From NCBI GenBank assembly GCA_017940005.1, contig JAGAZO010000008.1:62001-126000 (forward strand): a stretch of DNA of 64,000 nt, in the 5' to 3' direction. A program made the position numbers and the translations under genes. Origin of the DNA: Treponema sp. (lineage in GTDB: Bacteria; Spirochaetota; Spirochaetia; Treponematales; Treponemataceae). Shown here piece by piece: positions 34,434 to 44,861 of this stretch. The notes below the pieces were generated by a model. That model was not told where the DNA came from. It did not search any database and saw only the letters and a list, made by a program, of their open reading frames with translations. How positions within the stretch are numbered: position 1 is the first letter of the stretch; every line of letters begins with the position of its first letter.

Positions 34434-37400
34434 ATGAAACGGATTGTTGTACGCGGCCTGTGTATTTCATTTTTTCTCATTATATTCCTTGTATCGGTTT
34501 TATGCGTACGCCCGATATATAAAGCGCTTTCTAAAACGATTTCACAAAAAATCGAGTCGTTGTGTATATCGCTTCAAGACAATACAGGCATTACGTTCTC
34601 ATATTCGTCTATGTCGCCGTCTATTCTAACAGTTTTTAATGTAAAAGGTATAGTCCTTTCCTCTTTTGAAAACGGCAAAGATGTTGTATCAATACGGCGA
34701 ATAGTTTTCAAATACAGTTTGATAAATTTGCTTTCGGGAGATATAGACAGCGCTCTCAAAAGCTTAACGATTGATGGGGTTACAATACAGTATGACGATG
34801 CCGTAGACAGAAAGCTAATCGAGAAACTTATTAATTTTGTGCAAATACCAAAACAGAGCGCACCGTCATCTGCATCGGGAGTGTCCAGTTTCAATGTGAC
34901 TGACATACCGATTAATTTACCGTTCGATGTAATCATAAAGAATGTGCGCATTATTTACAGTGACAACGCAGCTGATGCTACTGTGACAATCCGCATGATG
35001 AGTGCAGAATATGATGACGGTGCGCTTAATATACGTGCTGACAGCACAACGGATGTTTTTATAAAAAACGGGAACGGCATTGCGGTGCAAGGAAAATGCT
35101 CGTTTAATGGCGTGCTCCGCGAAGGTCTCAACGGTAGCTCCCTTATCGCACGGTTTTCACATATTTCAGCAGCGGATTTTTCATTCGGTCAGCTCAATTT
35201 TCTTGTATCGTATGAAGACGGCATGCTTTCAGCTCGTACCATACAGCTGTCATTTCCGCTTATGGTGCGCGCTTCGTATAATATAAAAACGGGAATGGCA
35301 AATGCCAGTCTGATAGCGCAACGATTTTCACCAGTTTCTTTTATCACTTCACGAAAATATGCAAACAGCTTGCGTAAATTTACAGGAACAACGCTCACGT
35401 TGGATGCATCCATTTCATGCAATGTTGCAGAGAAAGAGATTATATACGATGGCAGTACACAAGTGTATATGCCGTCAGGTGTTGTTCCGGGCACGCTTAC
35501 TGTTCGTTTCAATTTTTCTGGCAATGAAAAAACTGTTTCTGTACCGCATCTTATTCTATCAGGCGAGCAGTGTGCTGTTGACGGTTCGCTGGCATATGAA
35601 TTTGCAGGTTATCATCTTTCAGGAAATGTAAATGCGTCTCGCATTGCAATTCCAAATGGCGGCATTATTTCTACGGAACTGTATTTTGATCCGCTTAACA
35701 CAGGGTTTGTCTGTTTTGCGCCGCAAGTATTTTTTGACGAAAAGGCGCTTACGGCAATGCAGCTCTCTATTTTGCCGCAGCATGATTCAATCGATTACAG
35801 TTTTGAAATTTCAGATTACGCACATCCTGATGCGGAAGAGGCAGGGCTCATTCAAATAGACGGAAGCTATCTAACAAAAACAAATTACATTCAAGCTGGC
35901 GTGAGCGTTACAAATGAATTTTTGGACAGCGTTGCTGAACTTGCTGCATTCTTTTTGCCAGATAGAGATGCGACGCTTATTGAAACATTTCTTTCGGGTT
36001 TGCAGCCATATATGTTTACGGGAGAAGTGTACATCTCATCTGATTTTCAATCTATTTCATATAATGCTCCATATGCGCTTGTTGCAAATACGCAAAGAGA
36101 AAACCAAGCGCTATTTGTTTCGTTCGATGGAAACGAAGCGACATTTCAGCTCACTCAGCTTGATATTGTTTATAATTCACAAATATTTCAGGCGTCGGCA
36201 GAATTCAATCGCTCTCCAGACTCAACGAGTTCGTTTTTTGTTTTTGACGTGAATTACGGTTCTGTGCCGTATCACTTTATCGGAAACATTATGCCGAATT
36301 TTGTGAGCATATCAGGTGATTATGGCATTACCGCGCAAATGCAGCGTTTTACCGATGGCAGCCTTGAGGGAATGCTTACGATGAACAATTTTCCAGTAAA
36401 TATTGCTGGAACTATTTTTACACTTTCAACAGAAACGGGAATCGCATACGCAAAAGAGGATGGCATTGCGGTGCACATTGCTCGGTTTGAAGCAGACGGT
36501 GTTGGTGGTAGCATGAATTTTTCACCACATGTTGTACTTTCCGGTACGGTCACAAAATATGGCGCTGTATTCGATTCTATATCTTACTCAGACATGTTCT
36601 CCTCATTAGCGGGGAGCGCAGATGTTATTGTTAATTTAAATGAAAGGATTTTTAATTCAGCGCGTTTTACCGTTTTGCTGCAAAACCAGCTGTCAGAAGA
36701 ATTTATTAAGTTTTCTGCTGACATTACAAATCCTGACGGGTTGGCTTTTTCAAGTAGCATGGTTAAAAACAGTATGTATTTTGACGCACAGCTTGAGCTC
36801 AACAGCCTCGACTTAAATAGGTTTGCATCTGAGCAAAGTATAAATAATGCACTCAATGCTTTTATCACTGCTACGGGCACGTTTGAAAATCCGTATGTTG
36901 TGCTTTCAATTGATTCTGCAAATATGATGTTCGCAGGCACGCGATTTTCACTTGGTGGGAATGCGACTATTGAGGAGCGTAACATACGTATAGATGAAAT
37001 GAATATAACGTATGGCAGTTTATATGTTGACAGCATAACGGCAGACATGTCGCTTGCTACATTTACAGGGAAAGCTGCTGCGACGCTCAATGTGACTACA
37101 ACGAACAAGTCTCTGCATTTGCCGTTGTTGCTGGAGGTTTCAGATGCAGCAGTTGATGAGCGCATAAAATTGCCATCGACATTTGCAGTCACACTTTCAT
37201 CGCCCGGACCTTCAGGAAATTTAATAACAAAGCCATTCCCGTTCTCATTTACCGTTGTGCGCAATGAGCTGGGCATGGTAGTGTCGTCGTCTGATAATCT
37301 CGGCATTGCAGGTAGTATAAGCAATGCGGGCGACATCAACATAGCAATCGATAAAGCGAAGCCTATCCACTGCAATATAGACGGAAAGATTGACAATAAA

Positions 37401-38828
37401 AGTATTGATATACTACTGTCAGATGTTTCTGCAGATGTTGCCAAATTGGTGTCGCACATTGAAAATGATTATGTCAACGTGTATCGCGGCATGCTGACAG
37501 GCTCTGTGAGAATCGGTGGGCTTCTTTCTGACCCTGAATTTACTGGGGAATTCACTATCGATAATCCTGATTTCAGTATTCCGCTTGCGATTCCATCTCA
37601 TATCACAAAAGATTCGTTTCTCGTCACGCTGGAGCACAACGAAATACGCGTGCCGGAAGTTGTGCTAAATGTGCGCAATGATCCTGTTGCTGTCAGTTTG
37701 ACAATTTTCTTTGACAGATGGGCGTTCGACAGGCTTGAGGTGCTCGTGCATACGCCAAAAGACGTCACTGCTCATGCTGACGTTGATGTGGGAGTTGCTG
37801 AATTTGCGGGAAAGGCTGGAGTTGATTTAAAAATTGTGTACAGCATTGAAAAAATACTCGATGTACTAGGTTCTATATATGTCGAGAGCATAAACGGTGC
37901 GTTCCGCATGAATGAGCTCGCTGCAATCGGTGAGCAGCCGCTTCAATTCTTTTCGCGCGTTGACCTTGAAATTACGGCAGGGCCTCATGTGAATATCACT
38001 TTTGAACCGCTGCTGCGTTGTGTTCTTGTGCCTGGCACAGCGATTAAACTTTTAATAGATCAAACTGCAAATACGTTTGCAGTTACAGGTGATGTTGATT
38101 TGCGTTCTGGTGATGTTGCATATGTAAACCGCAGCTTTTATCTAAAAGAGGGGCGGCTTCATTTTAATGATACGGACGAGCTTTTTGATCCACGCATCAC
38201 AGTGCGTGCAGAAACGAGGGAACGCGACGAAAATGGAGAAGAGGTGCGCCTTATCCTTTCTGCAGATAATCAGCCGTATAGCAACTTTGTTCCGCAGCTC
38301 TCGTCGATACCTGCAAAATCAGAACTGGAACTCCAGACGCTGCTCGGTCAAATCACGGTGAGTGATTCAAGCAATATTGGTGAGATAATCGGTGCAGCAG
38401 GTGAATATGCCATTCAATCTATGATGTGGCGAAACGTTGAAAACAAGTTGCGCGATTGGCTGAATTTTGATATATTCTCTGTACGGACTATGATTCTCCA
38501 GAATACGCTGAAGTACAGTTTTGCTGGAGACCGTACGTCATCAAAGTTGAGAGTCGGTAACTTTGTTGACAACTCAACTGTTTATATTGGTAAGTACTTT
38601 GGAAGTGCAGTGTATGTTGATGCGCTTATGCATGTTTCATACGATGAGACAAGAATTGACGACAAAGCGACAGTGCAGGGAATTACGTTTCAGCCTGAAT
38701 TCGGTTTTGAGCTTGAAACACCATTTGCAAATATCAGATGGAGTACAGCACCTGATATAACTGCAATGATGAATAATGTTATTCTGCCTTCAACTTCTCT
38801 AACACTTTCATGGAGATTTTCATTCTAG
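34434..38828 (+). CDS. tamB: TamB/DUF490-type envelope protein
   Basis: 1464 residues: an N-terminal membrane anchor (LCISFFLIIFLVSVLCVRPIY), then a very long beta-repeat region with an AsmA-like character, ending in a DUF490 domain (about 1200-1464, with SGDVAYVNRSFYLKEGRLHF and LELQTLLGQITVSDSS). TamB-like proteins bridge inner and outer membranes and move lipids or help insert outer-membrane proteins. Its place right before bamA supports the role in envelope assembly. AAGG lies 15 bases upstream, too far for a normal ribosome site. I recall the homologue beside the Tp92 BamA gene in T. pallidum. Confidence 0.88.
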   Translation: MKRIVVRGLCISFFLIIFLVSVLCVRPIYKALSKTISQKIESLCISLQDNTGITFSYSSMSPSILTVFNVKGIVLSSFENGKDVVSIRRIVFKYSLINLLSGDIDSALKSLTIDGVTIQYDDAVDRKLIEKLINFVQIPKQSAPSSASGVSSFNVTDIPINLPFDVIIKNVRIIYSDNAADATVTIRMMSAEYDDGALNIRADSTTDVFIKNGNGIAVQGKCSFNGVLREGLNGSSLIARFSHISAADFSFGQLNFLVSYEDGMLSARTIQLSFPLMVRASYNIKTGMANASLIAQRFSPVSFITSRKYANSLRKFTGTTLTLDASISCNVAEKEIIYDGSTQVYMPSGVVPGTLTVRFNFSGNEKTVSVPHLILSGEQCAVDGSLAYEFAGYHLSGNVNASRIAIPNGGIISTELYFDPLNTGFVCFAPQVFFDEKALTAMQLSILPQHDSIDYSFEISDYAHPDAEEAGLIQIDGSYLTKTNYIQAGVSVTNEFLDSVAELAAFFLPDRDATLIETFLSGLQPYMFTGEVYISSDFQSISYNAPYALVANTQRENQALFVSFDGNEATFQLTQLDIVYNSQIFQASAEFNRSPDSTSSFFVFDVNYGSVPYHFIGNIMPNFVSISGDYGITAQMQRFTDGSLEGMLTMNNFPVNIAGTIFTLSTETGIAYAKEDGIAVHIARFEADGVGGSMNFSPHVVLSGTVTKYGAVFDSISYSDMFSSLAGSADVIVNLNERIFNSARFTVLLQNQLSEEFIKFSADITNPDGLAFSSSMVKNSMYFDAQLELNSLDLNRFASEQSINNALNAFITATGTFENPYVVLSIDSANMMFAGTRFSLGGNATIEERNIRIDEMNITYGSLYVDSITADMSLATFTGKAAATLNVTTTNKSLHLPLLLEVSDAAVDERIKLPSTFAVTLSSPGPSGNLITKPFPFSFTVVRNELGMVVSSSDNLGIAGSISNAGDINIAIDKAKPIHCNIDGKIDNKSIDILLSDVSADVAKLVSHIENDYVNVYRGMLTGSVRIGGLLSDPEFTGEFTIDNPDFSIPLAIPSHITKDSFLVTLEHNEIRVPEVVLNVRNDPVAVSLTIFFDRWAFDRLEVLVHTPKDVTAHADVDVGVAEFAGKAGVDLKIVYSIEKILDVLGSIYVESINGAFRMNELAAIGEQPLQFFSRVDLEITAGPHVNITFEPLLRCVLVPGTAIKLLIDQTANTFAVTGDVDLRSGDVAYVNRSFYLKEGRLHFNDTDELFDPRITVRAETRERDENGEEVRLILSADNQPYSNFVPQLSSIPAKSELELQTLLGQITVSDSSNIGEIIGAAGEYAIQSMMWRNVENKLRDWLNFDIFSVRTMILQNTLKYSFAGDRTSSKLRVGNFVDNSTVYIGKYFGSAVYVDALMHVSYDETRIDDKATVQGITFQPEFGFELETPFANIRWSTAPDITAMMNNVILPSTSLTLSWRFSF

Positions 38829-38860
38829 TGTGTTAGACGAAACAATTTATAGGAGTTTGT

Positions 38861-41287
38861 ATGCGGCCAATGCATCGAATATTTTTTTGTGTTTTACTAT
38901 GCGCTGTTGTTTTTAGTTTGTCGCTTGCATCGCAAGAAACTGATGGAGAAGATCCCAACTGGTTTTGGGAAAAGACTATTTCAGAAATTTCATTTGAAGG
39001 CTTGCAGCACGTAAAACGTTCTGAATTACATGGAATCACGAGCGTATTTATAGGGCAATCCTTTACAGAAGCTGTGTACACTGATTTAGTTGACAGATTA
39101 TATGCGCTCGACATGTTTGAAGACATAATTCCATTTGCAAAGCATGATCCCAAAACAGCAGATAAAATTTTGCTCGTATTTCAAGTAAAAGAGCGTCCGA
39201 TTGTGCTGTCTGTCAATTTTTCAGGCAACACAAAGTTGCGCAATGGAGAATTGCGCGACGCTGTAACAGTAAAGCGCGATGATATTTTTGTAGAAGGCAA
39301 AGTGTTGTTGGATGAGCGTGCGTTACGCGACTTGTACCTTAAAAAAGGGTATACTGATGCTGTCGTTTCGCATGAAATAGAAGAAACGGAACAAGGCATT
39401 AAAGTTACATTTATTATTAGAGAAGGGGCAAGCACTGTTATCGCTTCCATAAAATTCAGTGGCAACACTGTTGTCTCTGAGCGTACGCTTAAGAGCAAGA
39501 TTTCTTTAAAAGAAGTTGGATTTATGAAAGATGGTGCGTTTCAGCGCTCTTCACTTGAAGCAGATAAGATGGCAATAACTGCATATTATCAAGACCGCGG
39601 ATACGTTGATGTGCGCGTACTCGATGTTATGCAAGAGGTGGCATTGAATGAGCAGAAGAACAGGAACGAGCTTACGCTCACATTCGTACTTCAAGAAGGA
39701 CCGCAATATGCGTATGGCGGTACGACGATAACTGGCAATGAGATATTCACTGAAAAAGAGCTGCTCTCGTACATCAAACTTGATGTTGGCAAGGTGTTTA
39801 ATCAAACGAAATTTCAAGAAGGATTGCAGGGAATCACAGGACGATATGCAGAAGACGGGTATATGACAAATCAATACAATCCCAATGTGCATAAAGATGT
39901 TGAACGCAGGACAATTTCGTTCACGATTAATATCGAAGAGCGACCGAGGAGTCATATCGAGAATATCATCATCAAAGGAAACACAAAAACAAAAGATTAT
40001 GTAATACGCCGTGAATTACCGCTTGAAAGCGGAGATATTTTCTCTCGCGACAAAGTTATGCAGGGATTGCGCAATTTGTACAACCTTCAGTATTTTTCAA
40101 GCGTTATCCCTGAACCGATGCCTGGCTCCGAAGCCGATTTAGTTGACTTAGTGATTACCGTTGAAGAGCAGTCAACGACGACACTCGAATTTGGCATGAC
40201 GTTTTCAGGTGTGTCGGAGCACAATGAGTTTCCCATATCGCTCTTTGCGCGTTGGCAAAATTCAAACTTGCGCGGCGAAGGACGTTCCGTATCTTCTGCC
40301 GTCAATATATCGAATGCAGAGCAAAGTGTTTCAGCGTCGTACGGTCAAAATTGGCTTTTTAATTTGCCTATGGGCATCAGCGAATCTTTATCGTTTTCTC
40401 ATTCTTCAGAGTCTGCACTTCGCCTTGCAATGCTGAATGGTGGCGGTATTAGCGATGCATATTATTATATGCCATACAAATCGTGGGGTGTTACGTTCAA
40501 TTCGTCTATTGGCAGGCGCTGGACATCGGATTTTGCAATCCTTTCATTAAATGGAGGACTTTCAACATCGCTTAACGATAATATTTATAACGAAGCAATT
40601 TATACGCCTCGTGATTCGAGCATTAATCAAAAAGCGAACAGGGTAGGGCTTTCAAATTCGATTTGGGCAAGTTTTTCAATTGACAATCGCGACATAAACT
40701 ACGATCCTTCAAAAGGTTGGTTTATGAGTGAGCAGCTTGCCTGGTATGGCCTTATTCCTAAACTTGAAAAGGAATTCTTTTTCAGGAGTGATACAAAGCT
40801 TGAAGGCTATGCAACGCTGTTCAATATTCCTATCGGTGAAAAATGGGTGTTTAAATCTGTGCTTGCCGCATATACAGGATTTACTGCGATTTTCCCTGTT
40901 CCAGGCTCGCTGCTCGGCGATTCGAGCAAAGTATATATCGATGGCATGTTTAATGGGCGTGGATGGACAGATGTATACAACACTACGCGCGGCAAGGCGA
41001 TGTTCAGCAATCGCCTTGAAATTCGCTTTCCTATATTTCCTGGCATTATCGGCGTTGATGCGTTTTTTGATGCAGTCGCTGTTAAGGATAGCGTAAAATC
41101 CATGTTTACCGATTTACACTTGAGCGATTTTTATTTTAGCTTCGGGCCAGGCATTCGGTTTTTGCTCCCGCAGTTTCCTCTGCACTTACTTTGGGCATGG
41201 GGATTTAAATATGATAAAGGAAGAGGCGTTTATTTCAAGAGTGCAACTGGAGCGTTTGTACTCTCGTTTAATATTATTAATAAATAA
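38861..41287 (+). CDS. bamA: BamA outer-membrane protein assembly factor
   Basis: 808 residues: signal peptide (FFCVLLCAVVFSLSLAS), five POTRA domains (about 40-430; for example ISEISFEGLQHVKRSEL and FSGNTKLRNGELRDAV), and a C-terminal Omp85 barrel with the lid-loop type motif GRGWTD and a closing strand ending in FNIINK. It folds barrels into the outer membrane, and is the Tp92 antigen family in treponemes. TAGGAG stands seven bases before the ATG. The gene follows tamB by 32 bases and is in the same unit. Confidence 0.95.
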   Translation: MRPMHRIFFCVLLCAVVFSLSLASQETDGEDPNWFWEKTISEISFEGLQHVKRSELHGITSVFIGQSFTEAVYTDLVDRLYALDMFEDIIPFAKHDPKTADKILLVFQVKERPIVLSVNFSGNTKLRNGELRDAVTVKRDDIFVEGKVLLDERALRDLYLKKGYTDAVVSHEIEETEQGIKVTFIIREGASTVIASIKFSGNTVVSERTLKSKISLKEVGFMKDGAFQRSSLEADKMAITAYYQDRGYVDVRVLDVMQEVALNEQKNRNELTLTFVLQEGPQYAYGGTTITGNEIFTEKELLSYIKLDVGKVFNQTKFQEGLQGITGRYAEDGYMTNQYNPNVHKDVERRTISFTINIEERPRSHIENIIIKGNTKTKDYVIRRELPLESGDIFSRDKVMQGLRNLYNLQYFSSVIPEPMPGSEADLVDLVITVEEQSTTTLEFGMTFSGVSEHNEFPISLFARWQNSNLRGEGRSVSSAVNISNAEQSVSASYGQNWLFNLPMGISESLSFSHSSESALRLAMLNGGGISDAYYYMPYKSWGVTFNSSIGRRWTSDFAILSLNGGLSTSLNDNIYNEAIYTPRDSSINQKANRVGLSNSIWASFSIDNRDINYDPSKGWFMSEQLAWYGLIPKLEKEFFFRSDTKLEGYATLFNIPIGEKWVFKSVLAAYTGFTAIFPVPGSLLGDSSKVYIDGMFNGRGWTDVYNTTRGKAMFSNRLEIRFPIFPGIIGVDAFFDAVAVKDSVKSMFTDLHLSDFYFSFGPGIRFLLPQFPLHLLWAWGFKYDKGRGVYFKSATGAFVLSFNIINK

Positions 41288-41297
41288 GGTGTAAATT

Positions 41298-41501
41298 GCG
41301 CACTAAAATGGCGTGCGCAGTTTACCTTCGAGTTTTCGCAAGAAAACTCGCTTATCTACGTGTGCGCGTGCACTCCGTGCAACTGCGCATTAATTCAACA
41401 ACTCCCGAAACTGATGTTTCACTCGTTGTTGAATTGTAAGGAGCGTTTAAACTGCGCACTAATTGCACGCGCGCGCAAGTTAAAACTTGCTTGTGTAATT
41501 A
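41298..41501. repeat. Hairpin-packed intergenic element between bamA and skp
   Basis: In about 200 bases there are: CGAGTTTTC with a GCAA tetraloop (41329-41350); TGCGC enclosing TGCAC-TCC-GTGCA (41363-41389); AATTCAACAAC paired with GTTGTTGAATT (41392-41435) enclosing GAAAC-TGAT-GTTTC; and CTAATTGCAC paired with GTGTAATTAG (41458-41501) enclosing GCAAGT-TAAA-ACTTGC. GCGCACTAA occurs at 41298 and 41455 and GCGCATTAA at 41385. It looks like a structured or recombining element; no coding frame is credible. Confidence 0.6.
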
Positions 41502-41523
41502 GGAATGATTACGAGGTTTGATT

Positions 41524-42051
41524 ATGAATACGATGAAGAAATTGACAGTTATTTTTTCTGCATGTGTTTTTTTTGCGGCAGGAGCATTTGCGCAGCAAAT
41601 AACAAAATTTGGTGTTGTCGACACAGCAAAAGTGTATAACGCATATTTTAGAAATTCATCTGCTGTTCGCAATTACGAACGACGCAAAACTGAGTATCAA
41701 GAAGAAATTAATAAACGCACTGAGGAACTGCGCAACTTGCAGCAACGCAAACTCTCATATCAAGATTCTGGAGATGAAGCAAATGCATTGCGGATGGAAA
41801 GCGAAATCACGAGAAAAACGGAATATCTGCGCGAGTATACAAATGCAAAGAACACTGAACTTGCCACAATGCAAAAATCGTTGCAGGATTCTAATTCGTT
41901 CTATCGGAAATTATATGATGTGCTTGCAAAAGTTGCAGAAGCAGATGGTTACAGCATGATTCTGAGTTTGCAGCAAAATAATGCTATCCTCTGGTACAGT
42001 TCTTCTGTCGATGTAACTGATCAAGTGATAGCAGCGCTTGGCAGCGACTAG
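41524..42051 (+). CDS. skp: Skp/OmpH-family periplasmic chaperone
   Basis: 175 residues with a signal peptide (LTVIFSACVFFAAGAFAQ) and a short core strand (KFGVVDTAKVYNAYF), then a long charged coiled-coil arm (ERRKTEYQEEINKRTEELRN) and a closing beta part. Skp carries unfolded outer-membrane proteins through the periplasm to BamA, encoded just upstream. The start at 41524 follows GAGG by seven bases. Length and layout are normal. Confidence 0.88.
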   Translation: MNTMKKLTVIFSACVFFAAGAFAQQITKFGVVDTAKVYNAYFRNSSAVRNYERRKTEYQEEINKRTEELRNLQQRKLSYQDSGDEANALRMESEITRKTEYLREYTNAKNTELATMQKSLQDSNSFYRKLYDVLAKVAEADGYSMILSLQQNNAILWYSSSVDVTDQVIAALGSD

Positions 42052-42055
42052 CAGC

Positions 42056-44641
42056 ATGACATTTGAAAATGAGCCTACGCCGCTCATGGCGCAGTATAAT
42101 TCAATAAAGTCAAAGTATGAAAACGAGGTGTTGTTTTTCAGACTCGGTGATTTTTACGAGATGTTTGGAAACGATGCCGTTATAGTATCACGGCTTCTCA
42201 ATCTAACGCTTACACATCGCGGTGACTCGCCGATGTGCGGTATTCCGTATCACGCGGCAAAAGTATATATTGCGCGCCTTTTACGGCTTGGCAAAAAAAT
42301 TGTGATTTGTGAACAGGTTGGAGAACCTGCACATGGAAAAGGTTTAGCGGAGCGCAAAGTTGTAGAGATTATTACGCCCGGCACTGCGCTTGAAGCTGAA
42401 TACCTCGAAGGAAACAGTAATAGTTTTTTAGCTGCACTTTCTGTTGTGCATGGTAAGGCAGGATTTGCGTTTATCGATGTAACGACTTCTTCATTCAAAG
42501 CGACATCGTGGCAAGCTGCGAAAATGGCAGAGTGTTTTCCAAAAGAACTCGGCAGATGTTCCCCGCGTGAGTTGATTTTACCTGAATCGCTTAAACAGCA
42601 TGATGCTGTTCAACAGGCTGTCGCGGCGTATCCTGGTTTAGCTGTTTCATATTATCCCGACTGGGATTTCTCTGTAAAAGTTTCATACAAAAAACTGTTG
42701 CAGCAATTTAAAACAGCAAACTTGCAACCATTCGGCTTATCTGAAGATGCCCCAGAAATTGTACCTGCAGGGTTTCTTCTTGATTATCTTGAAAAAACAA
42801 CAAATACAAGTGTTCCTCACGTGGAAGGCATACAAATTTATCACGATAGCGAATATTTGATGATAGACGATTCATCATTGCGTAATCTTGAGATAATTTC
42901 AAATCTCCGTGATGGGAGCAGTCGATATAGTTTGCTGGAATGTGTCAATCATACGAAAACCGCAATGGGAAACCGCATGATTCGTTCATGGCTATTGTTT
43001 CCGCTTACAGATTGCAAAAAGATTTCAGCGCGTCAGGAGCATGTGTCGCTCTTTGTAGAAAATCAGCAGTTGTTAAAAAATGTGCAAGGGTATCTTGAAA
43101 AAATTCTTGACATAGAGCGCCTTGCAGGACGCATTGCCATGGACAGGGCGCATCCCAAAGACATGCAGGCACTTCGCATGAGCCTTGAAAATTGGCTCGC
43201 CGTTCGCGCTGTGTTAAACGCGCATGATTTTTCTGCAATAGCACAAGACGATGCAGAAAAAATTATTGCTGTTATTCAAGATGCAATTCTCGATGACCCT
43301 TCTACTAGTTTGACTGACGGCGGCATCATCAAGCCTGGTTGGTCTGAAGAACTTGATAAATGGAGGAGCATTCACGATAATTTTGACAAAATATTAAGCG
43401 AGTACGAGGCAGAAGAGCGTGCAGAAACAGGAATTGCAAATTTAAAAATTCGCCATACAAATGCCGCAGGGTACTTTATCGAAGTGAGCAAAGGTAAGCT
43501 TTCTTCTGTTCCAGCGCATTTTATCATGCGCAGAGCGCTTGTAAATGGCGACCGTTATACAACTGCGCGCTTGCAGGAATTGGAACACGAGCTTATTGAA
43601 TCGGGCACAAAAATCCTCGAACTTGAGCGCGATTTATTTGTTGCAATACGCAATGAACTGCACGCATATGTGCCATATCTTATGCAGGTTGCAGGCGAGC
43701 TGGCATATACAGATGCTGCAGCTTCTTTTGCACATGCAGCTGTGCTCCATAATTGGACGCGCCCGCTTCTTGATGAAAGCACGCAGTTTGAGTTGCATGG
43801 TGGTCGCCATCCTGTGGTAGAGTTACATATACCTGTCGGAGAATTTGTGCCAAATGATTTGACGATATGCGCCGATGAAAACGGCATGCCGTCGTTTGCG
43901 CTCATAACAGGACCGAACATGGCAGGAAAATCGACATATTTGCGGCAGAACGCGCTCATCGCATTGCTTGCACAGACAGGCTCATATGTGCCTGCGAAAG
44001 AAGCACATCTCGGCATTGTTGACAGAATTTTTTGTCGCGTCGGTGCAAGTGATAACCTTGCCAGAGGCGAGTCCACGTTTCTTGTGGAGATGACGGAAAC
44101 GGCAAGCATTTTGCGTTCTGCAACAAAAAAATCGTTTGTCATTATGGACGAAGTAGGACGCGGTACTTCTACTGAAGACGGGCTTGCGATTGCATGGGCT
44201 GTGTCGGAATATCTTTTGAATGAGATAACATGCAAGACGCTTTTTGCAACGCACTATCACGAGCTTACACGCATGGAACACAAGCGGCTCAAAATGCTAT
44301 GCATGGATGTTGTAGAACAGAATGGTGCAGTTATATTTTTGCGCAGGATAAAAGAAGGCGCATCGGAGAATTCATACGGCATTCACGTGGCGCGTCTTGC
44401 AGGCGTTCCTCAACAGGTGATAGACAGGGCAAATGCTATTCTTTTGCGCATTCAAGAAATTGCAGGTGACAAGCCCGTGCTCGACGCTCCGCCGCAATCC
44501 GTGCAGACGACGGCTCCCGGCCTTTTCAGCGACGAAGAGATTGTGCTTGACGAGATTCTTTCTTCAGATACGGACAGCATGACGCCGCTTGCCGCATTGC
44601 AGCTGATTGCGCGTTGGAAAAAGACACTTTCCGGTCAATAA
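42056..44641 (+). CDS. mutS: DNA mismatch repair protein MutS
   Basis: 861 residues. The mismatch-binding motif GDFYEMF is in the N-terminal domain, followed by connector, lever and clamp domains, and the ABC ATPase with GPNMAGKST near residue 618 and STFLVEMTE. It recognises base mismatches as a dimer. It follows the skp stop by four bases and no good Shine-Dalgarno is seen, so it may depend on re-initiation; ATG 42086 is a later option. The C-terminal end is about the usual length. Confidence 0.95.
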   Translation: MTFENEPTPLMAQYNSIKSKYENEVLFFRLGDFYEMFGNDAVIVSRLLNLTLTHRGDSPMCGIPYHAAKVYIARLLRLGKKIVICEQVGEPAHGKGLAERKVVEIITPGTALEAEYLEGNSNSFLAALSVVHGKAGFAFIDVTTSSFKATSWQAAKMAECFPKELGRCSPRELILPESLKQHDAVQQAVAAYPGLAVSYYPDWDFSVKVSYKKLLQQFKTANLQPFGLSEDAPEIVPAGFLLDYLEKTTNTSVPHVEGIQIYHDSEYLMIDDSSLRNLEIISNLRDGSSRYSLLECVNHTKTAMGNRMIRSWLLFPLTDCKKISARQEHVSLFVENQQLLKNVQGYLEKILDIERLAGRIAMDRAHPKDMQALRMSLENWLAVRAVLNAHDFSAIAQDDAEKIIAVIQDAILDDPSTSLTDGGIIKPGWSEELDKWRSIHDNFDKILSEYEAEERAETGIANLKIRHTNAAGYFIEVSKGKLSSVPAHFIMRRALVNGDRYTTARLQELEHELIESGTKILELERDLFVAIRNELHAYVPYLMQVAGELAYTDAAASFAHAAVLHNWTRPLLDESTQFELHGGRHPVVELHIPVGEFVPNDLTICADENGMPSFALITGPNMAGKSTYLRQNALIALLAQTGSYVPAKEAHLGIVDRIFCRVGASDNLARGESTFLVEMTETASILRSATKKSFVIMDEVGRGTSTEDGLAIAWAVSEYLLNEITCKTLFATHYHELTRMEHKRLKMLCMDVVEQNGAVIFLRRIKEGASENSYGIHVARLAGVPQQVIDRANAILLRIQEIAGDKPVLDAPPQSVQTTAPGLFSDEEIVLDEILSSDTDSMTPLAALQLIARWKKTLSGQ

Positions 44642-44728
44642 GCATGAAACTTGCGGCTGGTACTGTCGAACACTTGCCATTTTGCAAAATACATTTTACA
44701 GGTGTATTAATATTGCATAACAAACATA

Positions 44729-44757
44729 TTGACGAAGCAGCAAAAAAAAGATATAAT
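44729..44757 (+). promoter_or_regulatory. Strong promoter of rplM-rpsI
   Basis: TTGACG (44729-44734), a 17-base spacer, and a perfect TATAAT (44752-44757). Predicted +1 is about 44764, giving a leader of about 100 bases before rplM. Confidence 0.85.
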
Positions 44758-44765
44758 ACAAATTC

Positions 44766-44825
44766 CCGTTACAGAAACGGCGACTGCTCATCGCTTGTTT
44801 CGGCATTTGTGGTTTGATGCGAAAC
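44766..44825 (+). promoter_or_regulatory. Structured leader before rplM, possible r-protein leader
   Basis: Two hairpins in the 5' untranslated part: CCGTT/AACGG (44766-44780) and GTTTCG-G-CAT paired with ATGCGAAAC (44797-44825), the second with a bulged G. L13-type leaders controlling rplM-rpsI are described in Firmicutes; likeness in sequence was not tested. Confidence 0.4.
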
Positions 44826-44861
44826 TAAAAATGCATATTTTACTTTGTAAGGTTATAGCAT

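Noticed and set aside
44614-44817. Small open frame between mutS and rplM
   Set aside because: It runs through the rplM promoter and first leader hairpin and has no ribosome site or motif.
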